This document shows, in pieces, positions 6,041-14,595 of a DNA stretch of 20,173 bases. The notes below the pieces were generated by a model. It was not told the DNA's origin and made no database searches. It worked only from the letters and a program-made list of their open reading frames with translations. This stretch comes from an uncultured Verrucomicrobiales bacterium (GTDB lineage Bacteria; Verrucomicrobiota; Verrucomicrobiia; Verrucomicrobiales; Akkermansiaceae). Position 1 is the first letter of the stretch; the number at the start of each line of letters is the position of its first letter. The translations under genes and the position numbers were made by a program. The stretch spans positions 1-20,173 of the forward strand of contig CALFTQ010000088.1 in assembly GCA_937916135.1 (NCBI GenBank). Direction: 5' to 3'.

Positions 6041-7783
6041 ATGAATAAACAACTTTATATCTACGATTGTCTGAGCGCAAAACTACGTGCTTCGGACGGA
6101 GCATTCATGACAATCGGCTCCGGCGAAAAAAACACGTTCCGCGTCAGAATGAGCGCTGAAAACGGCGGTTCATTTGCACAGCGCGATTCCGTCTGCCGTT
6201 TCTTTCCTCATGGAAAAGTATCACGATACTCGCTGAACGGGGTGCAGCTCAAATCAGATGTGGTGATCCGCCCTGAAACCATGTACCTCTTTGTTCTGGA
6301 GCAAGGCTGTTTTATCTGCTGGTACGGGAATGATGCGGCTCGGCCGGATTTCAGCCAATATGAGCCGGAGATCTGGTATCTCTTCAATCCGGCGCAGGAG
6401 GAATGGTACGGCCCTTATGCCCTTTCGGATCTGCCCCTGGTGGCCCCCGAACTACCGGACGATGTGCTGGCAGCTTTCCAGGGGCTGGAACATTGTGCCT
6501 TCTACCTGAGGGATATCATACAAGTGGCAATTTTTTCCGAAAGCAAGCAGGCCGGGAACACCATTCCCGAACCGGCACCTGCCGCCTCGCAGGAAGCCCT
6601 GAGGTGCCCATGCTGCTGGGAATTCTTCAGCCAGGGCGAGATGCTGAGCATCGCCGCGCATCCGGACCTGACCGGCGATTCCATCCTGGGTCAGGATGCC
6701 ATGCAGCGGTTTATCCCGGAATACGCCACGCCCCAGGGGCTCCCTATTGATTCCAAGGGAGTGCCCTGCAGTGAGTACGCATGCCCGCACTGCCACAGCA
6801 AACTCCCCCCCTTCTTTGCGCAGACTCAGCAGCACATCATCTCACTGGTGGGAGTTCCGGCAGCAGGAAAAAGCTACTTCCTCACAGCCATGGTGCATGA
6901 GCTGGAAACGATGTTCCCGCGGGATTTCGGCATGCCATTCAGAGATTCCGACCCGGAAATGAATGAACCCCTCAATGAGATGCGCATGCGCCTGTTCACC
7001 GCGCAGACCCCGCAAGAAGCCTACATTGCCAAAACCCATATGCAGGGCAGATTGTACCACAAAGTGTGGAGACAAGGGGTATTTGCCAACATGCCGCGCC
7101 CGTTTATCTACAACCTGAACAAGGGAGCTGAGACACATTCACTGGTACTCTACGATAATGCGGGTGAAGATTTCCAGCCCGGGCGTGACAACGTGCTCAC
7201 CCCCGGGAGCCACCATCTGAGCGTCGCTTCAGCTATTCTTTTCCTTTTCGACCCCACGGCCAACCCGGGGTTCCGCCAGCTACTGCAGGACAGCAACGAC
7301 CCGCAGCTCCGCAACTCTATGTACCGCCCCGGGCGCCAGGCTATGCTACTGGCTGAATCTGAGATGAGACTTCGCACAAGACTCAATCTGCCCCCATCAG
7401 AAAAGCTAGATATTCCCCTGGCTGTCATCATCGGCAAGAGTGACACATGGCTTCATCTCCTGGGGCCGGAGCCTCTGCTACCTGCCTGCCGCAATGGAAT
7501 GTTCATGGTCGAGCACGTGAATGTGAACTCCACACGCCTGCGCCAATTCATCTTCAATATAGCCCCCCACATCTGCACCAACGCTGAAGCAATTTCTGCC
7601 AACGTACGATATTTTGCAGCAAGTGCGCTTGGCGAATCCCCCGTAGAATTCCAGGACGAAACCAGTGGTTCAACCCTGATCGGCCCAGCCTCCGGGCAAG
7701 TGCACCCGGTTCGCGTGACAGAACCCCTGCTCTGGGCGATGCATAATATTGCACCTTCTCTCCTTCCCTGTTCACAACACTGA
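6041..7783 (+). CDS. Multidomain GTPase (FHA-like, GYF_2-like, zinc ribbon, P-loop GTPase) of a GTPase/GAP1-type system
   Basis: This 580-residue protein lacks a signal peptide and membrane helices. Residues 1-97 look like a divergent FHA-type beta domain (MTIGSGEKNTF, YSLNGVQL). Residues 110-162 resemble a GYF_2 module (EEWYGPYALSDLP). A likely zinc ribbon follows: a CPCC cluster (189-192) and CPHC (248-251), with C243 nearby. The C-terminal half is a P-loop GTPase: Walker A GVPAAGKS (271-278), G3 DNAG (372-375) preceded by SLVLY, a hydrophobic strand ending LFLFDPT, and a G4-like GKSD (465-468). The zinc ribbon next to a TRAFAC-like GTPase recalls the double-GTPase/GAP1 families of comparative genomics (from memory). 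The ATG at 6041 is chosen because AGGAG lies ten bases upstream and the promoter lies just before that. GAP1 follows after two bases. The cellular role is inferred, not known. Confidence 0.8.
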   Translation: MNKQLYIYDCLSAKLRASDGAFMTIGSGEKNTFRVRMSAENGGSFAQRDSVCRFFPHGKVSRYSLNGVQLKSDVVIRPETMYLFVLEQGCFICWYGNDAARPDFSQYEPEIWYLFNPAQEEWYGPYALSDLPLVAPELPDDVLAAFQGLEHCAFYLRDIIQVAIFSESKQAGNTIPEPAPAASQEALRCPCCWEFFSQGEMLSIAAHPDLTGDSILGQDAMQRFIPEYATPQGLPIDSKGVPCSEYACPHCHSKLPPFFAQTQQHIISLVGVPAAGKSYFLTAMVHELETMFPRDFGMPFRDSDPEMNEPLNEMRMRLFTAQTPQEAYIAKTHMQGRLYHKVWRQGVFANMPRPFIYNLNKGAETHSLVLYDNAGEDFQPGRDNVLTPGSHHLSVASAILFLFDPTANPGFRQLLQDSNDPQLRNSMYRPGRQAMLLAESEMRLRTRLNLPPSEKLDIPLAVIIGKSDTWLHLLGPEPLLPACRNGMFMVEHVNVNSTRLRQFIFNIAPHICTNAEAISANVRYFAASALGESPVEFQDETSGSTLIGPASGQVHPVRVTEPLLWAMHNIAPSLLPCSQH

Positions 7784-7785
7784 GT

Positions 7786-10590
7786 ATGTCGTACCAGCTC
7801 ATCTACACGAGCGCGCCTCACCTGCTGGATTCAAATGCTGCGGGGTACGGTACTGTTGCCCGTTCTGAAAAGCTGCCGAAGTCACTCTGCCGAAGGCTCT
7901 GCACACTGAGTGTATTCCGGGAACCCAGCGGCGGGAGCGTCTTTGCCGGGCCTCAATTCAGTTATCACCTTATCGACCACGCCGGAACCACCTGGCACGT
8001 GCTCAGCTGCATGCAACAGGCTGGAGCCGATTATAGCGGCCGCGGCTGCTATCTGGCTCATCATCTGCTTCTCAGCCCGCAGGAAGTTCAGGAACTTCTG
8101 CAAAGCGACCTGCGCCCCACACCGGCGGGTATATCGCTGGCTCTGCTTAAAAGCGGTTTCTGGCTCAACAAGTGGCAGGGGGAGCCCCGGTTCATCACGC
8201 ATGAACCGGAACCGGCTCCCGAATGCCTGCCGGATGCCTCCGCTCAGCCTACATGGAAGCGGCTCACCGGCCACAAATCCAACGCCAGGGCATTGTTCAC
8301 CAGTCCGTTTGAACGCGACTGCCTCATTACCATAGCACCGGGCACCACCTCGACCGAAATTCTGTTACTATTCCACGAGAGCGACTGGCTCACGCATACC
8401 CGAGGCTGGGGAGTAAGCTATACCACCGTAGCAGATGATGCCGATAGTTTTTCTGAAACACTCAGGATGGTTACTACCCCAGGCTCACCGTTGATACAAA
8501 GAGCCGTTCGCACTGGGCACCCCGTGCTTGAAATCTCTAAGGGAATGGAAATCCCGCTGGTGCTTGTTCCGCCTCCAGGCAGCATGCCGGTGCGGCCGCA
8601 GCCTGACAACTCTCCGCAAGTGAGCATCATGCGCACGCTGTCGCGAACGGTTTCTCACTATCACTATACGGAAGAACCGGACTGGTTATTGTACGATGTG
8701 AGACCTGCGAGGCCCCGGATGCTTCCAGGCGCAATCGTCACACTTGGAGCTGCAGCATGTTGCCTCCTGATTGCATGGTATTGCCCGGGTGGAGTGCGGG
8801 ATTCGCTGAAACAACCACCCCCGCAGGCACAGAATGGTGATGATATCCAGGACAGCACAGACAATGTACAAAAGCTCGCATCACTATTACATTCGGAATA
8901 TGACCATATTGCGGCGGAACAGTTACTCAAGACCCTGGCTGCGCTTTCGGAATCAACCCCGGAGGATGCGCTGCTGCTGGAATCATCGGCACTGATTCTG
9001 AACGCCCGCCGGCAAGGTGCCCGTCATGCGGCAGCTGCCGGCAGGTTGTGTGAGTGTGCCAGGTTGCTAGGCTTGCGCGATTCTGACCTGGTGCGTCTTT
9101 ACCTTTATGAAGCAACTCACGGCACTACGCCGGAAGAATGGAAAAAGCAATTTGACGGGCAGCAGATTACTGACTGGATTCAATTGAAGCAGAGAGAGCC
9201 TCAGATTATGGAGCTGATGCAGAGCGAGCGTTTAAAGCCATACATGATAGACAAGGCTGGGGAGAACGCGCCTGCAACAATTCTGGCCACGGCAGATACG
9301 AGTTCTGCTGAGGCAGATGAGGTTGAAGAGGCAACGCCGGTTCCGGGCAGAGTCTCACTCATTCCGACTGCAGCAGTACTTGGGAATACCCTGCCGCTCG
9401 AATTAGAAAACATCATCCCCGAGTTGCCGCTTTCCATCCATACCGGCAGTTATGCCGTTGCCTCCTTCTCCAAAGGGGGGGAACTCCAGGCTCCAAAGAG
9501 AATAGAGCTCAGCCCTGAGGGGTATCATCTCTACATCTCTCAGACCGAAAATGCAGGAGAATTCATGCTGAGGCCCGAGCATAAAAATGGGCAGCCCGCC
9601 CCGGTACCGGAGACGCGGTTTCAGGTGCGCGCCGGACGCCTGCACCAAATACGGAGTGAGGGGACCGAAGCGGTTGTCTGTTTTCCGGTACCCACGCAGG
9701 AAGATTTTCACACAAACGTGGTACTTGCATCCGCCTTCGGCATTCCTGTGCCCACCGGGAAGTCACACCCCCTTCCACCTGCAGCCAGGGCAGACCTGAC
9801 AATCCAGCCCTCCGACCTCGAAATCGTGGGTGCTTCCTCTGGGCACAAGGCTCCCCGCATCAAGCTCCGGCTCAAAAAGAATTTTCCCTGGCAGCTGGAC
9901 AGTGGAGAAATGAACAAATTGCGATTTTCGATTAAATTACCCGTTCTAACTGGTCACAATGGCCTTCAATTCATTGGCAGGCAATCGGAAAACCTTGAAT
10001 GGAAGGAAGCCAAAGTCACAAAGGAAACACAAGAGACTACCACCATACGCTGTGAACTCCGACGCAAACCGGATTTGCCAGGTAGGCTGGAGCGAACCAT
10101 CGAACGCGTCATGAACACACCATGCTGCGGAGAATCCGACACAAAGGATGAGTCACTGACTCTGGGTAATCTGTACTACATATGTTGCGCTCTGGCGAAT
10201 GATGAACTGAGCCGCAGCGAAAGGCGCCAACTTCACAAGGAATATTTCAGATTATTTTCCCACAGGAGATTCAACAAGGTGCTCATGAGGGTTTTCGCAC
10301 AGGATTCCATTCTCCACATCACGCCGGAGGAAGCCGCAGCCAGCAAAATCAAGGCTATACAGGTTCGCAACAAAATCACGAAGCTGCTCGGGAACAGAAC
10401 GACGCGAGACCTCATCCGCCAGCGCATATGCGAGGTAATCACACGCTCGTTATACGCAGCCTATACCCAGGAACAGGAGACATGGGAAAAGAAACGGAAC
10501 AATCAACCAATCCTCATTCTCCGGAGTATTTCTTTCGGCAACCACGTCGAGCTGCTCTGGCAATTCGACCTGCAGGAGGGAGACCACTGA
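7786..10590 (+). CDS. GTPase-associated protein 1 (GAP1)-like protein, membrane-anchored
   Basis: This 934-residue protein opens with SYQLIYTSAPHLLDSNAAGYGTVARSE split over residues 2-28, which matches the pattern I recall for the GAP1 N-terminal domain (QLVYTS followed by a glycine-rich GYG-VARS). HLIDHAGTTWHVLSC (61-75) and WGVSYTTVADDAD (208-220) fit the same domain. After about 300 residues, an arginine-rich segment (RPARPR) precedes one hydrophobic helix at about 314-333. By the positive-inside rule the N-terminal domain is then cytoplasmic and the remaining 600 residues lie outside the membrane. That part is unrecognised: a Pro/Gln-rich linker, a helical region about 360-490, a beta-rich middle, and a helical charged end. 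It is two bases from the GTPase gene and three from the next. Function in a GTPase-controlled complex is inferred. Confidence 0.65.
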   Translation: MSYQLIYTSAPHLLDSNAAGYGTVARSEKLPKSLCRRLCTLSVFREPSGGSVFAGPQFSYHLIDHAGTTWHVLSCMQQAGADYSGRGCYLAHHLLLSPQEVQELLQSDLRPTPAGISLALLKSGFWLNKWQGEPRFITHEPEPAPECLPDASAQPTWKRLTGHKSNARALFTSPFERDCLITIAPGTTSTEILLLFHESDWLTHTRGWGVSYTTVADDADSFSETLRMVTTPGSPLIQRAVRTGHPVLEISKGMEIPLVLVPPPGSMPVRPQPDNSPQVSIMRTLSRTVSHYHYTEEPDWLLYDVRPARPRMLPGAIVTLGAAACCLLIAWYCPGGVRDSLKQPPPQAQNGDDIQDSTDNVQKLASLLHSEYDHIAAEQLLKTLAALSESTPEDALLLESSALILNARRQGARHAAAAGRLCECARLLGLRDSDLVRLYLYEATHGTTPEEWKKQFDGQQITDWIQLKQREPQIMELMQSERLKPYMIDKAGENAPATILATADTSSAEADEVEEATPVPGRVSLIPTAAVLGNTLPLELENIIPELPLSIHTGSYAVASFSKGGELQAPKRIELSPEGYHLYISQTENAGEFMLRPEHKNGQPAPVPETRFQVRAGRLHQIRSEGTEAVVCFPVPTQEDFHTNVVLASAFGIPVPTGKSHPLPPAARADLTIQPSDLEIVGASSGHKAPRIKLRLKKNFPWQLDSGEMNKLRFSIKLPVLTGHNGLQFIGRQSENLEWKEAKVTKETQETTTIRCELRRKPDLPGRLERTIERVMNTPCCGESDTKDESLTLGNLYYICCALANDELSRSERRQLHKEYFRLFSHRRFNKVLMRVFAQDSILHITPEEAAASKIKAIQVRNKITKLLGNRTTRDLIRQRICEVITRSLYAAYTQEQETWEKKRNNQPILILRSISFGNHVELLWQFDLQEGDH

Positions 10591-10593
10591 TAT

Positions 10594-12714
10594 ATGGCAA
10601 GGAGGAAAACAGACCCTGTATTACAGAAATTGCGACGTCTGGCACGCTCCGGGCAGCGCTTTGAAGCCGCATCTCTGCTGGAGCAGACGATTCAGGTGAA
10701 TCCAAAACATACCAAAGCCAGAGAAGAACTCGCACGTTACCTGACAGGCAAGCCTTTTTCTTTCGAAGAAGCCGAATACAAGGAGCTGCAATCCATCCTC
10801 CGGGAGTTTCTGACAGCGCCACAGAAACTCAGCAACATGAGTATTGGCGTATTGAAAAAGCTGAAGCACCGGACTTGTTATCTTGAGAAGGCTCTGGCCC
10901 GGATGCTATCTTCGAGCGACACCAGGACGCTCTATCAACTGCGCGCTGCCATTGCACGCGAACGACAGCGCCGCCGCCGTCCACTCGGCAAACTATCACT
11001 CGGAATAGCAGCGGGGCTTACCGTAATTCTCACCACCGGAGTGGCTGCTTACCTTCTGTGGCAACGAGCCGCTACCGCAGCCGATATCATGAGCGAGGCG
11101 TGTAACCACTTCCAACGCGCCAAAGCACACAAGCTGCTGCAAGTGCACGATACGGGCTTGAACCGCACACTGAATCGCCGGGTCGGAGAACAAGCAGACA
11201 AACTGAGGATGCTCATCCGCAGCTCGGAACGACAGGCGCAGGAATTGGACGCCATCCTCCGTTCCATTGAAAGCGGAAAACAAAGCGTTGTCGGCCAAGG
11301 CGTGCGGCGGCGGTCTCACATAGAGCGGCTTCTCAAAGCATTGGGCGGGGATGCAGAGGCCCTGCAAATACGATGGGCTGCGCTCTGCAGCAAAGAACAA
11401 AGGGCCCTGAATCAGCAAAGGCTTTCCCTGGTGGAAGAGCTCATGTCTCCGCTTCCGGATTGGCAGGGGGTGCAAGGCAATCCGGAAGAAGATATATCTC
11501 TGCTGAACAACAGGATGAAAACACTCCAGCAGAGAATTCTCATCTATGAAGACGCTGCAGAGGCTCTCAATCTGCCGGAATCAAGCATAGCACCTGCACG
11601 AGAGGAAATACAGAAAAACCAGAACATACTTGACGAGATTTCTGCATATCGGCATCTGCTCCGAATGCTGCCTGCTGCACGGGATTACGGGCAATACAGA
11701 CATCTTCTCCACTCCTTCAGTCCGGAACATTATCTGCCCGCAATCTCACTCATGGGAATTTGCAACATATTGCCGGACGAGACAAACCTCCGCGGCATGA
11801 TGCAAGAACACGGACAAGACCTTCCCCCCGGGGTGCTTCTTGCAGCGCAGGGCAGTCTGGTCGAGGGCAAACCTTCATTCTCTGCCGACTTCCCGGCCAC
11901 AGCAGAACAACTGCATTTAATTAATGAACTGGTAACTAATTCTGCACTTAGTACCCGGCTGTATGAACTGACGAACACCGCAGAAAACCTGCATGCGTAT
12001 TCAGAAGAACTGCCGCAGTTACGGCATGGCAGAGCCTGTTTCAACAGGTCTGCACTTGACCCGGAACGCGAGCTTGCTGAGAACAAGTACATCGAATGGC
12101 AGAACCCGAACTCGGTAGTAAGCCGCACATTAGATCCCCGACCACTGCACCGCGAGCTGGAGTTCAACAAACAAAGCGCTTTCAGCACCGTGGTCAACCT
12201 GCCTGAAACCATGACCCGGCTGCTCCAGCACCAGCATCCGGATGTGCCGGCCCTGGCAAAAGCTTACATATTCCACCACCTGATTCAAATTAACAATTCC
12301 GGAAAATATCCCGTACTGAGAGGGCTTCGTTTTGCCCCCGACATGCGCCGCACGTTGGAAAGTTTCGAACAGTTACGCCAGGAATGCGGCATCCGCCTGG
12401 ATGGCAACTGCTGGCTGCGCCGCACCAGGGCTCACGCAGAGGCTGAACGCCAATTCATCCGCTGGTTCAGCAAACATAAGAAAGTAGATTTCGTTGCAGA
12501 ATTGAAACATAATCTGGAAGCACTCCTGCGAGTTACCCCTCAGTTCTGCGGTTATATCAATGAAGGCGGTGAAGCCACTCTCTTCGAAAATATTTCCGAG
12601 CACCAGATTATCTGGTACCTGGGAAAGGAAGGCATGACTACGTCCCAGTGGGGCAGCCCGTTGCAGGCGCCGGTGCGTCTCTCACCCGTTTTCATCATCA
12701 GAAAGACATACTGA
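10594..12714 (+). CDS. Unrecognised single-pass membrane protein, third component of the GTPase/GAP1 locus
   Basis: I do not recognise a family for this 706-residue protein. Residues 12-50 look like one TPR-type helical hairpin (FEAASLLEQTIQVNPKHTKA). An arginine cluster (RERQRRRRR, about 122-130) directly precedes one hydrophobic helix at about 134-156, predicting a cytoplasmic N-terminus and about 550 residues outside the membrane. Residues about 165-350 are charged and helical, possibly coiled coil. The C-terminal third is mixed and ends in a beta-like tail (QAPVRLSPVFIIRKTY). It starts three bases after the GAP1 stop, and AGGAGG sits inside the end of the GAP1 gene (10574-10579). The layout, cytoplasmic N-terminus then one helix then large exterior part, parallels GAP1, so the two may form a membrane complex. 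Translated codons are less biased than in the TPR gene. Confidence 0.75.
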   Translation: MARRKTDPVLQKLRRLARSGQRFEAASLLEQTIQVNPKHTKAREELARYLTGKPFSFEEAEYKELQSILREFLTAPQKLSNMSIGVLKKLKHRTCYLEKALARMLSSSDTRTLYQLRAAIARERQRRRRPLGKLSLGIAAGLTVILTTGVAAYLLWQRAATAADIMSEACNHFQRAKAHKLLQVHDTGLNRTLNRRVGEQADKLRMLIRSSERQAQELDAILRSIESGKQSVVGQGVRRRSHIERLLKALGGDAEALQIRWAALCSKEQRALNQQRLSLVEELMSPLPDWQGVQGNPEEDISLLNNRMKTLQQRILIYEDAAEALNLPESSIAPAREEIQKNQNILDEISAYRHLLRMLPAARDYGQYRHLLHSFSPEHYLPAISLMGICNILPDETNLRGMMQEHGQDLPPGVLLAAQGSLVEGKPSFSADFPATAEQLHLINELVTNSALSTRLYELTNTAENLHAYSEELPQLRHGRACFNRSALDPERELAENKYIEWQNPNSVVSRTLDPRPLHRELEFNKQSAFSTVVNLPETMTRLLQHQHPDVPALAKAYIFHHLIQINNSGKYPVLRGLRFAPDMRRTLESFEQLRQECGIRLDGNCWLRRTRAHAEAERQFIRWFSKHKKVDFVAELKHNLEALLRVTPQFCGYINEGGEATLFENISEHQIIWYLGKEGMTTSQWGSPLQAPVRLSPVFIIRKTY

Positions 12715-12720
12715 TTTTCC

Positions 12721-13212
12721 ATGCGTATAGCTCTTCTCTCAGATATTCATGACCATACTCAGCACCTGCTGCTGGCTCTTCACACCGCCCGCGAAGAGCA
12801 TTGCACCCACTTGCTCTTCATGGGCGATATGGCCGGCTTTTCCACCTTCCGTACACTCCGGGAAGAATGGGGTCACCATATCGACCTGGTTTTCGGCAAC
12901 AATGAATACGAGATAACCGCATTTCAGCGCGCAGCACGGCAGTGGCACCGGGTGAGCCTCCACGGTGAATATGCCGATATAACGCTGGATGGTCGCCGCA
13001 TCTACTTCTGCCACCTGCCCTGGACCGCCGCCAAAGCAGCAGAAAGCGGCAGATATGATGCGGTATTCTTCGGGCACACGCATATTCCCGAGGTCCGCAT
13101 GCATGGCAGCACCCTGGTTGCCAACCCCGGAGAAGTATACGGCCGCCAGGGTAAGCCGACTATCGGCATATATGATACAGAAATCAACTCTGTCCGCATA
13201 GTCAATATCTGA
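12721..13212 (+). CDS. YfcE/MJ0936-type metallophosphodiesterase
   Basis: This 163-residue protein is a small calcineurin-like phosphodiesterase with two metal sites. The metal-binding residues are visible: D8 and H10 in SDIHDH, D36 in MGDMAG, N60 in FGNNE, H98 in FCHLP, and H119 and H121 in GHTH, followed by NPGE in place of the usual NPGS. Length and motif spacing fit the YfcE/MJ0936 family, which hydrolyses phosphodiesters; physiological substrates are mostly unknown. It begins six bases after the preceding stop with no Shine-Dalgarno sequence, and its TGA overlaps the next ATG by one base. Co-transcription with the GTPase system is likely, but a shared function is only a possibility. Confidence 0.9.
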   Translation: MRIALLSDIHDHTQHLLLALHTAREEHCTHLLFMGDMAGFSTFRTLREEWGHHIDLVFGNNEYEITAFQRAARQWHRVSLHGEYADITLDGRRIYFCHLPWTAAKAAESGRYDAVFFGHTHIPEVRMHGSTLVANPGEVYGRQGKPTIGIYDTEINSVRIVNI

Positions 13213-13790
13213 TGGATTACCTGATATACAGCATTTCTTCCCTGAATGACACGGTGGTGGATACTTCTGTGTTATCTGCAGCTGAACTTCTGGAAGCCCG
13301 GAGGCGTGGCGGCAGCTACGCGCTTGTGCGCGCTCTCTTGCGCCACGAAATTGCCCGCAGACGAGGAATCGCACCGGCAGATGCATCTTTTTCCTACGGG
13401 CCGCACGGCAAGCCAGAGTGTGATATCCAGCACTTCAACATCAGCCATTCGGGAGATTGCCTGTGCCTCGCCTTTCACGATAAGCCCATCGGGGTTGATA
13501 TAGAGCAGATACGCCCGCGCCGATTCGAAGCACTTGCCGGGCGCTTCATGTGCGACGAGCAACTGGCGGCATTCAAATCCCGCGATTGTCCGCAGGACGA
13601 ATTCTTTGCCTGCTGGTGTGCTGCTGAGGCCCTGGTGAAACACGCTGGGGACACCATGTGGAATGCAAGGAATTATCCCTTCATCTACCGGCACGGGCGC
13701 ATTTCCTGTCTCTTCGAGCCTGCTCCGGTCGTGGAGTTGTTTTCCCCGGAAACGGGCTATTGTGGGGCCGTAGCGTACACTCATTGTTAA
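13212..13790 (+). CDS. 4'-phosphopantetheinyl transferase (Sfp/AcpT type)
   Basis: This 192-residue enzyme should move the phosphopantetheine arm of coenzyme A onto a serine of a carrier protein. FNISHSGD (75-82) is the coenzyme A-binding segment. GVDIE (94-98) gives the magnesium ligands D96 and E98. WCAAEALVK (135-143) corresponds to the usual WxxKEAxxK motif, keeping W135, E139 and K143 but with alanine at 138 where lysine is normal. No other carrier-protein gene lies in the window. It overlaps the phosphodiesterase stop by one base and precedes the CPBP protease by six bases. The family call is firm; whether the K-to-A change affects activity is not known. Confidence 0.9.
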   Translation: MDYLIYSISSLNDTVVDTSVLSAAELLEARRRGGSYALVRALLRHEIARRRGIAPADASFSYGPHGKPECDIQHFNISHSGDCLCLAFHDKPIGVDIEQIRPRRFEALAGRFMCDEQLAAFKSRDCPQDEFFACWCAAEALVKHAGDTMWNARNYPFIYRHGRISCLFEPAPVVELFSPETGYCGAVAYTHC

Positions 13791-13796
13791 TTTACC

Positions 13797-14591
13797 ATGC
13801 CGACTTATACTGATATCACGATTCTTCTGATTACGGGCAGCACGGTGTTCTGCCTGGCTCTGGCACTGACCGGCGCGCTGCGCAGGCGCCGCAGCGGAAC
13901 TATTCCGCCGGTACCGCTTTTTCCGGGCAGCAATTTCCCCGGCTTTTTCTCGCAGTTCTATACCGCCTTCTTCATTATTACCTTCGCCATGGCATCCATT
14001 GCGTGCTTGCGTGCCCCTGAAACGGAGCCGCCGGATGTGTTCAGCATCATCATCAACGGCTTTATTCAGATAGCGCTGTACCTTCCATTCCTGATTATTT
14101 ATTTTACCCTGCCCGGTCGGGGATTGCCGCGCATGCGAGTCCTGGACTGCCTGTCCTGGATAGTGGCCGGTCTGTTTCTGATGTTCATCCCCGCGCTGAT
14201 TCTTGATTCTGCGGGCTTCACTCAATATCTGGTCAAGGAAACGGGCTGCCCGGAGAATCAGGACGTGGTGGAAACCCTGATGTCTGGCTCTCCCGGGGTC
14301 AAGGTAGCCATGCTGGTCATGGCTGTCATTGTAGCGCCGGTCACAGAGGAATGCTGCTTCCGGGGATTTGTGTATAATATTCTCAAACAGTATAGCAGCC
14401 CTGCCGTTGCCGCTATCGCATCAGCCCTTCTATTCAGCGCAGTACATGCCTCCCTGGCGCAGTTCCTCCAGCTCTTCATCTTTGGCGTTGTGCAGTGCTT
14501 GATGTACGAAAAAGCCCGCTCTCTATGGCTCCCGATTCTGCTCCACATATTGTTCAACGCCATCAGTTCCATTTACATTCTCACCCTGTGA
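13797..14591 (+). CDS. CPBP-family intramembrane metalloprotease (Abi/CAAX type)
   Basis: This 264-residue membrane protein has about seven hydrophobic segments, with strong ones near 7-27, 55-72, 84-105, 118-137, 170-182, 201-217 and 243-262. The three CPBP motifs are present: EECCFRG (184-190) with the paired glutamates and R189, FSAVH (213-217) with H217, and HILFN (250-254) with H250 and N254. Members are glutamic-type intramembrane proteases related to eukaryotic Rce1, and several have been tied to bacteriocin immunity or phage defence. The protein is encoded within a tight operon, six bases after the transferase gene and four before thiL. The substrate is unknown. A link to the GTPase/GAP1 genes is inferred from operon position only. 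Confidence 0.9.
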   Translation: MPTYTDITILLITGSTVFCLALALTGALRRRRSGTIPPVPLFPGSNFPGFFSQFYTAFFIITFAMASIACLRAPETEPPDVFSIIINGFIQIALYLPFLIIYFTLPGRGLPRMRVLDCLSWIVAGLFLMFIPALILDSAGFTQYLVKETGCPENQDVVETLMSGSPGVKVAMLVMAVIVAPVTEECCFRGFVYNILKQYSSPAVAAIASALLFSAVHASLAQFLQLFIFGVVQCLMYEKARSLWLPILLHILFNAISSIYILTL

Positions 14592-14595
14592 ACTC

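Noticed and set aside
13272..14225. 317-codon antisense frame across the PPTase and CPBP genes
   Set aside because: Both sense genes have clear catalytic motifs, and the antisense translation has none.
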